64,000 nucleotides of DNA from contig CAZBED010000002.1 in NCBI GenBank assembly GCA_964490845.1, positions 1-64,000 on the forward strand, written 5' to 3'. This stretch comes from JADJSS01 sp964490845 (GTDB taxonomy: Bacteria; Bacteroidota; Bacteroidia; Chitinophagales; JADIYW01). The notes under the pieces are model-generated. The model had not been told where the DNA came from. It searched no databases and saw only the letters and a list, made by a program, of their open reading frames with translations. The translations under genes were made by a program, and so were the position numbers. Shown here one piece after another: positions 58,744 through 64,000 of this stretch (position 1 is the stretch's first letter; each line of letters starts with the position of its first letter).

Positions 58744-59526
58744 TTGAGTACGCAGGAACAAATATCATACAAGGAAAAGATTGACAAAGCACGATTGCCG
58801 GAGCATATTGCCATCATCATGGATGGTAACGGACGTTGGGCAAAGGCACAGGGCAAGCATCGTATCTTTGGACATAAGAATGGCGTAAAGGCAGTTCGGG
58901 AGGTATCGGAAGGCTGTGCGGAAATCGGCGTAAAGTATCTTACACTATATGCATTTTCTACGGAAAACTGGAACCGTCCGCAAACGGAAGTGTCCGCATT
59001 GATGGAACTGTTATTTTTGACCATAGGAAGAGAAATTAAAACACTTCAGAAAAACAACATCCGTTTAAATACTATCGGGCACATTGATAATTTACCGGCA
59101 TCCAACAGAAAAGCCTTGCAGGAAGCTATGGAGGCCACCAAAAATAATACCCGGATGACGTTGACGTTAGCGCTTAGCTATGGCTCCAGAGAAGAAATCA
59201 CTGAAGCTGTCCGGAAAATTGCTGCGGATTATAAGGACAATAAAATTACACTGAATGAAATCAGTCAGGAAAGGGTGGGGAATGCACTGTATACTACATC
59301 AATGCCTGATCCCGAATTGATGATAAGGACCAGCGGTGAGCACAGAATCAGCAACTTCTTACTGTGGCAACTGGCCTATACGGAGTTGTATTTTACAGAT
59401 AAATTCTGGCCGGAATTTGACCGGAATGATTTATACCAGGCTATTTATAATTTCCAAAACAGAGAAAGAAGATTTGGAATGACAGGTGAACAAATCGGAG
59501 AACAATTAAATACTACCACCCACTAA
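58744..59526 (+). CDS. uppS: Isoprenyl transferase (undecaprenyl pyrophosphate synthase)
   Basis: It builds the C55 lipid carrier for peptidoglycan and surface glycans from farnesyl-PP and isopentenyl-PP. The 260 residues contain HIAIIMDGNGRWAKAQG with catalytic Asp27 (near Asp26 of E. coli), the FGHKNG substrate loop, YAFSTENWNRP, and the C-terminal PELMIRTSGEHRISNFLLWQ block. Start is TTG at 58744, 17 bp after porG, and its stop lies 2 bp from the bamA ATG, so these are translationally tight. It is cytoplasmic and works at the membrane face. Confidence 0.95.
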   Translation: MSTQEQISYKEKIDKARLPEHIAIIMDGNGRWAKAQGKHRIFGHKNGVKAVREVSEGCAEIGVKYLTLYAFSTENWNRPQTEVSALMELLFLTIGREIKTLQKNNIRLNTIGHIDNLPASNRKALQEAMEATKNNTRMTLTLALSYGSREEITEAVRKIAADYKDNKITLNEISQERVGNALYTTSMPDPELMIRTSGEHRISNFLLWQLAYTELYFTDKFWPEFDRNDLYQAIYNFQNRERRFGMTGEQIGEQLNTTTH

Positions 59527-59528
59527 TA

Positions 59529-62183
59529 ATGAAGATGACACTCAACAATAAACTAATTCTGATTTTATCACTTGCCTGTACTTTTGCTATAAACGTATCA
59601 CACGCGCAGGAATTAGACACTACTTACATCAACTACAAACAACCCCGCAAGTTTAAGATTGCAGCTTTGGAGATTTCAGGTACTCAGTACCTGGACAAGA
59701 ATATCATCCGCTCGCTGACGGGCATAAAAGTGGGCGATCAGATATCTATTCCGGGTGATGAAATCACCAAGTGTATAAAAAATCTCTGGAAGCAAGGGCT
59801 GTTCGGTGATGTTCAGATTTTTGCGGATAAATTTGATGGAGACAATGTTTATCTGACAGTAAGCATTCTGGAGAAACCAAGGCTGAATGATATTTCCGTA
59901 AAAGGATTGAAAAAAAGCGAAGCTGATGATATCAAGAAGAAACTGGATTTACTGAAAGGCAAACCGCTTACAGAAGCGCTGAAACTAAATATCAAAAATA
60001 CCATTAAAGACCAGTTTGAAGAAAAATCATACCTCCATCCCGTTATTGATATTGTAGAAAAGAAGGACGAAGGATTACTGAACAGCACTTCAATTATTGT
60101 GAATGTAGACAAAGGCTCTAAAGTTAAGATTAACAGTATAGAATTTATTGGAAGGGAGAAAGGCGACATCATTAAGATGAGGAAAGCCATGAAAACGACG
60201 AAAGAACGCACCAAAATAGAAATCAGGATAAAAGACGACAGAAGCGTCAAGCAGAAGGTAAAAGACGTATTGTACACGTTGGCGAACCTGAACTCTAATT
60301 CCGTCAAAGATTTTTTCATGGAGCGTTTCCGCATCCGGTTCAAAGGTTCAAAATTTAATGAACAAAACTATGAAGACGACAAACAAAAGTTAATAGATTA
60401 TTATAACAACAATGGTTTTAGGGATGCGAAGATAAAATCCGATACCGTTATAGATGATGAAGACGGTAATGTCAGCATCAAAATATATCTGGAGGAAGGC
60501 AATAAATATTATTTTAGAAATATCACCTTCAAAGGCAATGTGAAATTCCCGACAGAGACACTAAACAGAGTACTGAATATTAAGAAAGGAGACGTTTATA
60601 ATGCGGAGTTGCTGCAAAAACGCCTGACGATGGATCCGGATGGCGGCGATATCAGTTCATTGTACTATGACGACGGATATTTATTCTTCAGCATCAACCC
60701 GGTGGAGATTGCCGCGGAGAATGATTCCATAGATATCGAAATCCGAATTAACGAAGGCCCGCAGGCGACGATTAAGAATGTAATTATTGAAGGCAACGAT
60801 AAAACAAATGAGCATGTTATCCGTCGGGAGCTCAGGACATTTCCCGGCGATAAATTCAGCCGTTCCGACTTAATCCGTTCGCAGCGGGAGATTGCCAACT
60901 TAGGATTCTTTGACCCGCAGGAGACGAAAGTAGAACCTATTCCAAACCCGATAGACGGTACGGTAGATATTAAATACACAGTGAAAGAAAAATCCGCCGA
61001 TCAGGTAGAGCTGTCTGCAGGTTGGGGTGGAAAAGACGGAGGACTGATTGGTACGCTGGGCCTTAAATTTAATAACTTTTCCCTGAGAAACATGTTTAAG
61101 AAAAAAGCATGGACACCGCTGCCGACAGGAGACGGACAACAATTAAGTATTCGCGTGGAAAGTAACGGAAGGCGATATCAGAATTATAATTTCTCTTTCA
61201 CGGAGCCATGGCTGGGAGGCAAAAAACCCAACGCATTCACGATTGCTGCCTTCCACTCGGAAATCAGGGATATATCCAGCGGGTCAGTATTGGGAAAACA
61301 AATTACCAACGGGTTTTCTGTGTCTATCGGTACACGCCTGAAGAAACCGGATGATTTCTTTGTTGTTCAGGCGGCTGCTAATTATTACGGATATAATCTG
61401 ACGACGTTCAGGAATCGGTATTTTGTGAACAATCAGCCGTTAGACAGTGGTAATTTCCATAACCTCAATTTCAAGATCACCTTATCCAGAAATTCCATTA
61501 ACCAACCGGTGTTCCCAACCGGCGGAGCAAGAATCGAGGCTTCTGTTCAGTTTACGCCACCCTATTCTTTATTTAAGAAAGACAATAATTATGACGGTAA
61601 GACTGTCGCCGAGAAATATAAATTGATTGAATACCATAAATGGAAATTCTTAGTAGACTGGTATCAGTCGTTGGGTAAGACCAAGTTCGTGCTAAGGGCA
61701 TCCGCCAAGTTTGGCTTCTTAAGCAGTTATCGCAAAAGCACCGGTATTACTCCGTTCGAACGCTTTCAGGTCGGTGGAAACGGTATTCCGTCCAACGTGA
61801 CGTTATTTGGAACCGATATTATTGCTCAACGCGGTTATGAAGGTGATTATTCCTCTTCCGGAGGTGACCCGATTTATAATAAATTTTTACTGGAGTTGAG
61901 ATATCCATTTTCTTTAAACCCATCGGCTACCATTTATGGACTGGTGTTCTTTGAAGCGGCCAATACCTATGCCAGCTTTAAGGATTATAATCCGTTTAAA
62001 CTGAAGAAAAGTGTGGGTGTTGGTATCAGGGCCATCCTGCCGATGTTTGGTTTGATAGGTATTGACTATGGCATACGATTTGATAGTGCTAATGGTAGTC
62101 CGATCAAATCATCCAGCGGATTCTTTGATTACCTCGGAAAGAATGGAAATATTTCGTTCATTCTCGGATTTGAACCGGATTAA
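59529..62183 (+). CDS. bamA: Outer-membrane protein assembly factor BamA
   Basis: An 884-residue Omp85 protein that inserts beta-barrels in the outer membrane. After a signal peptide (ends SHAQ) come five POTRA modules, identifiable by ALEISGTQYLDKNIIRSLTGIKVGD, SVKGLKKSEADDIKKKLDLLKG and IEGNDKTNEHVIRRELRTFPGDKF. The barrel follows from about residue 490 (QVELSAGWGGKDGGLIGTLGL), with the VRGY-like loop QRGYEGDYSS. It starts two bases after the uppS stop. The Skp genes that follow supply its clients' chaperone. It ends FILGFEPD, with no terminal aromatic residue. Confidence 0.95.
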   Translation: MKMTLNNKLILILSLACTFAINVSHAQELDTTYINYKQPRKFKIAALEISGTQYLDKNIIRSLTGIKVGDQISIPGDEITKCIKNLWKQGLFGDVQIFADKFDGDNVYLTVSILEKPRLNDISVKGLKKSEADDIKKKLDLLKGKPLTEALKLNIKNTIKDQFEEKSYLHPVIDIVEKKDEGLLNSTSIIVNVDKGSKVKINSIEFIGREKGDIIKMRKAMKTTKERTKIEIRIKDDRSVKQKVKDVLYTLANLNSNSVKDFFMERFRIRFKGSKFNEQNYEDDKQKLIDYYNNNGFRDAKIKSDTVIDDEDGNVSIKIYLEEGNKYYFRNITFKGNVKFPTETLNRVLNIKKGDVYNAELLQKRLTMDPDGGDISSLYYDDGYLFFSINPVEIAAENDSIDIEIRINEGPQATIKNVIIEGNDKTNEHVIRRELRTFPGDKFSRSDLIRSQREIANLGFFDPQETKVEPIPNPIDGTVDIKYTVKEKSADQVELSAGWGGKDGGLIGTLGLKFNNFSLRNMFKKKAWTPLPTGDGQQLSIRVESNGRRYQNYNFSFTEPWLGGKKPNAFTIAAFHSEIRDISSGSVLGKQITNGFSVSIGTRLKKPDDFFVVQAAANYYGYNLTTFRNRYFVNNQPLDSGNFHNLNFKITLSRNSINQPVFPTGGARIEASVQFTPPYSLFKKDNNYDGKTVAEKYKLIEYHKWKFLVDWYQSLGKTKFVLRASAKFGFLSSYRKSTGITPFERFQVGGNGIPSNVTLFGTDIIAQRGYEGDYSSSGGDPIYNKFLLELRYPFSLNPSATIYGLVFFEAANTYASFKDYNPFKLKKSVGVGIRAILPMFGLIGIDYGIRFDSANGSPIKSSSGFFDYLGKNGNISFILGFEPD

Positions 62184-62205
62184 TAATTAAAAACAACTAA
62201 TCGAT

Positions 62206-62724
62206 ATGAAAAAGATGCTTTCATTGATGCTGGTACTCGGAATCTCACTTCTGATGCAGCGTGCCTATGCGCAACGATTTGCGTATGTGGATACAAAATA
62301 CATTCTGGAGAAGTTGCCCGATTATAAAACAGCCCAGCAAAAACTGGATGATCAGGCTGCGGCATGGCAGAAAGAAATTGACCTGAAAAACGAAACATTA
62401 AAGAAGATGTATACGAAATATCAGGCAGAAGAATTCCTGCTGACGGCCGACCTGAAAAAACAGCGTGAAGATGAAATTGTGAAAGCCGAAGATGAACTGA
62501 AAGATTTGCAAAAGAATCGTTTTGGTTTCAACGGCGACCTGTTTAAAAAAAGACAGGAACTGGTACAGCCCATTCAGGATAAAGTGTTTGATGCTGTTCA
62601 GAAACTGGCACAATCACGTTCATACGATTTTATATTTGACAAAGCATCCGGTAATACAGGCATGTTGTACACCAATCCCGCTTATGATGTAAGTGAAGAA
62701 GTGCTTAAGAAATTAGGCATGTAA
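62206..62724 (+). CDS. Periplasmic chaperone Skp/OmpH family, copy 1
   Basis: A 172-residue exported helical protein (signal ends QRAYAQ). The mature start RFAYVDTKYILEKLPDYKTAQQKLDDQ is typical of Skp, followed by a long charged coiled-coil hairpin (about residues 50-125) that forms the tentacles. The C-terminal beta segment SRSYDFIFDKASG closes the trimer body. It escorts unfolded outer-membrane proteins to BamA, encoded just upstream (22 bp gap). Copy 2 follows 46 bp later. Confidence 0.92.
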   Translation: MKKMLSLMLVLGISLLMQRAYAQRFAYVDTKYILEKLPDYKTAQQKLDDQAAAWQKEIDLKNETLKKMYTKYQAEEFLLTADLKKQREDEIVKAEDELKDLQKNRFGFNGDLFKKRQELVQPIQDKVFDAVQKLAQSRSYDFIFDKASGNTGMLYTNPAYDVSEEVLKKLGM

Positions 62725-62770
62725 TTTGTAATTGATAATAAACCAATCTAGTAATTAATAAATTTAAACA

Positions 62771-63340
62771 ATGAAAAAAGTAACGACCATCCTTATTCTT
62801 ATGATTGCATTTCTGGCAAGTTCATACGCGCAGAAAGTGAACAAATTCGGTTATCTGAATTCCTCAGAATTATTGTCTTTAATGCCGGAAGTATTAAAAG
62901 CGGATTCTGCCATTGATAAATATAGTTCAGAGCTGGACCAGTTGGGCCAACAAATGTATCTTGAATACCAAAAGAAAGCTGCCGATGCACAATCAAAAGT
63001 GGAAAAGAAATTATTGACGGAAGAACAAACCGAACTGGTCGCGAAAGAGTTGTCCGATATGGAAAAAAGGATTAACGATTTCCAGCAGTCTGCCCAGGAA
63101 AAAATTCAGGCGAAAAAGGAAAAATTATATGCTCCTATTATGCAGAAAGCAAATGAAGGTATTAAAGCTGTCGCCAAAGCAAACGGATATACATATGTGT
63201 TCGATTCCGGTGCTGGATCTATTCTGTATGCGGAAGAATCAGATGATATACTGCCGCTGGTAAAAACATACATGAAATTACCGGATCCGAAACCTACAAC
63301 CAAAACTGCACCAGCACCAGCACCCACCAAACCTAATTAA
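62771..63340 (+). CDS. Periplasmic chaperone Skp/OmpH family, copy 2
   Basis: A 189-residue Skp-like protein with signal peptide (ends SSYAQ). The body opens KFGYLNSSELLSLMPEVLKADSAID and a helical hairpin follows (about 50-120: EEQTELVAKELSDMEKRINDF). YTYVFDSGAGSILYA is the beta part. It differs from copy 1 by a Pro/Ala/Lys-rich tail (TTKTAPAPAPTKPN) that may be flexible or surface-exposed. The pair is a conserved Bacteroidota arrangement downstream of bamA. A strong terminator follows. Confidence 0.92.
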   Translation: MKKVTTILILMIAFLASSYAQKVNKFGYLNSSELLSLMPEVLKADSAIDKYSSELDQLGQQMYLEYQKKAADAQSKVEKKLLTEEQTELVAKELSDMEKRINDFQQSAQEKIQAKKEKLYAPIMQKANEGIKAVAKANGYTYVFDSGAGSILYAEESDDILPLVKTYMKLPDPKPTTKTAPAPAPTKPN

Positions 63341-63362
63341 GAGTTAGTTATCATAGTTGACC

Positions 63363-63400
63363 AGGTTCGGAACGCATCGCGTTCCGAACCTTTGTTTTTT
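63363..63400 (+). terminator. Intrinsic terminator after the skp pair
   Basis: A perfect stem of 13 bp (63363-63375 with 63379-63391) with an ATC loop, then TTG and a run of six T. It ends the porG-uppS-bamA-skp-skp transcript 23 bp after copy 2 and lies 27 bp before murI, which therefore needs its own promoter or read-through. Confidence 0.9.
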
Positions 63401-63426
63401 AAATAAGTTTTTAGAACTTCGTTCTT

Positions 63427-64000
63427 ATGAATAACAATGCACATGCACCTATCGGGTTGTTCGATTCCGGTATTGGCGGACTGACGGTTGCTAATGCTAT
63501 CCTGCGGGAACTACCCAATGAATCACTCATCTATTTCGGGGATACCGCTCATCTGCCTTACGGTGATAAATCGGCGGATACCATTCGTTATTATACTAAA
63601 ACCATTGGTGCTTTTTTGTTATCCAAAGATTGCAAGATTATCGTTATTGCCTGCAATACGGCCTCTTCCGTCGCTTTTGAAATGCTGGAGAATATGGCAG
63701 GCGACAAAGCACATGTCTTTAATGTAATTGACGCGGTTGTAGACGAAATAATTGCTAGAAAATATAAGAAAGTAGGCGTAATCGGAACGCTTGGTACAAT
63801 CCACTCCAATGCTTATTTTAACAAGATTACACATAAAGATGCTACGGTGAGTGTACACCAGCTTGCCTCTCCCTTGCTGGCGCCTATGATTGAGTCAGGA
63901 TTCGTGGATGGGCATATCTCCAACCTGGTAATTGAAGAATACCTGAATGCGACCGAGTTACAGGATATAGATACGCTCGTACTTGCCTGTACGCATTACC
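63427..64000 (+). CDS. murI: Glutamate racemase (3' end outside window)
   Basis: It makes D-glutamate for peptidoglycan. The first 191 codons are visible. PIGLFDSGIGGLTVANAI holds the catalytic Asp13, YFGDTAHLPYGDKS is the substrate strip, IACNTASSV carries the first catalytic Cys, and GVIGTLGTIHSNAYFN follows. The last visible residues LVLACTHY carry the second catalytic Cys, so both acid/base cysteines are intact. Translation is open to the window edge. Position after the Skp genes agrees with other Bacteroidota. Confidence 0.93.
   Translation, partial: MNNNAHAPIGLFDSGIGGLTVANAILRELPNESLIYFGDTAHLPYGDKSADTIRYYTKTIGAFLLSKDCKIIVIACNTASSVAFEMLENMAGDKAHVFNVIDAVVDEIIARKYKKVGVIGTLGTIHSNAYFNKITHKDATVSVHQLASPLLAPMIESGFVDGHISNLVIEEYLNATELQDIDTLVLACTHY

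Overview
The window looks like a chromosomal segment of a member of the Bacteroidota, probably a free-living Sphingobacteriales/Chitinophagales-like heterotroph. The evidence is gene content: a type IX secretion system component (PorG) in the order porG-uppS-bamA-skp-skp-murI, a giant PKD-repeat protein with a type B T9SS sorting domain, and DUF4175, DUF5686, DUF3109 and FISUMP proteins. Lipoproteins end their signals in xxxC followed by polar residues. Promoter-like TAnnTTTG boxes occur instead of sigma70-type -10 boxes. No rRNA, tRNA, CRISPR array, transposase, integrase or phage gene was recognised, so this reads as ordinary chromosome with one accessory-looking stretch.

Layout. 1-7.4 kb: the tail of an unknown gene, an SDR oxidoreductase, a fused ABC exporter, a small exported protein, an SPFH/prohibitin-family protein and carB (a form lacking the C-terminal regulatory domain). 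7.6-19 kb: an extracytoplasmic block. It holds a 1260-residue PKD adhesin-like T9SS substrate with a precise 705-bp internal duplication, a papain-like lipoprotein with a FISUMP tail, an Ig-like lipoprotein, a membrane-anchored M48-like peptidase and an exported caspase-like protein. 19-28.4 kb: housekeeping genes nadB, deoC-deoD, an orphan family 5 solute-binding lipoprotein, a DUF4175 coiled-coil membrane protein, an RsbW-like ATPase and ybeY. 28.4-31 kb: a repeat-bearing stretch with two ~95-bp inverted-repeat elements, a lipase-like lipoprotein and small exported or orphan proteins.

31-43.9 kb: a FadH-like flavoenzyme separated from a nitrilase-family amidase by a perfect 20-bp palindrome, then a cyclophilin, a DinB-like protein, a dihaem cytochrome, a Tim44-like/zinc-ribbon membrane protein, two DNA repair enzymes (3-methyladenine glycosylase, exonuclease III), an RsmI-like methyltransferase, DUF3109, a DUF5686 outer-membrane protein and a CBS-domain protein. 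43.9-57.8 kb: a surface-glycan region. A minus-strand set (GT2, methyltransferase, GNAT, two tandem GT39-like membrane proteins) faces a plus-strand set (polytopic membrane protein, UDP-glucose dehydrogenase, UDP-glucuronate decarboxylase), with a WbpP-like epimerase further on. Ugd plus the decarboxylase would yield UDP-glucuronate and UDP-xylose for the transferases. 57.9-64 kb: the envelope-biogenesis operon, with an undecaprenyl pyrophosphate synthase supplying the lipid carrier, BamA and two Skp chaperones handling outer-membrane proteins, and PorG serving type IX secretion. It ends in murI, cut by the window edge.

The strongest candidates for something undescribed are the exported caspase/M48 peptidase pair with its papain-lipoprotein neighbour, the palindromic operator at 33.1 kb, a 47-residue Cys-rich lipoprotein at 54.2 kb, and a recurring architecture in which a TAnnTTTG box sits 2-5 nt before the start codon, which would give leaderless mRNAs. 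All functional statements come from reading motifs and family knowledge. No database search was run.
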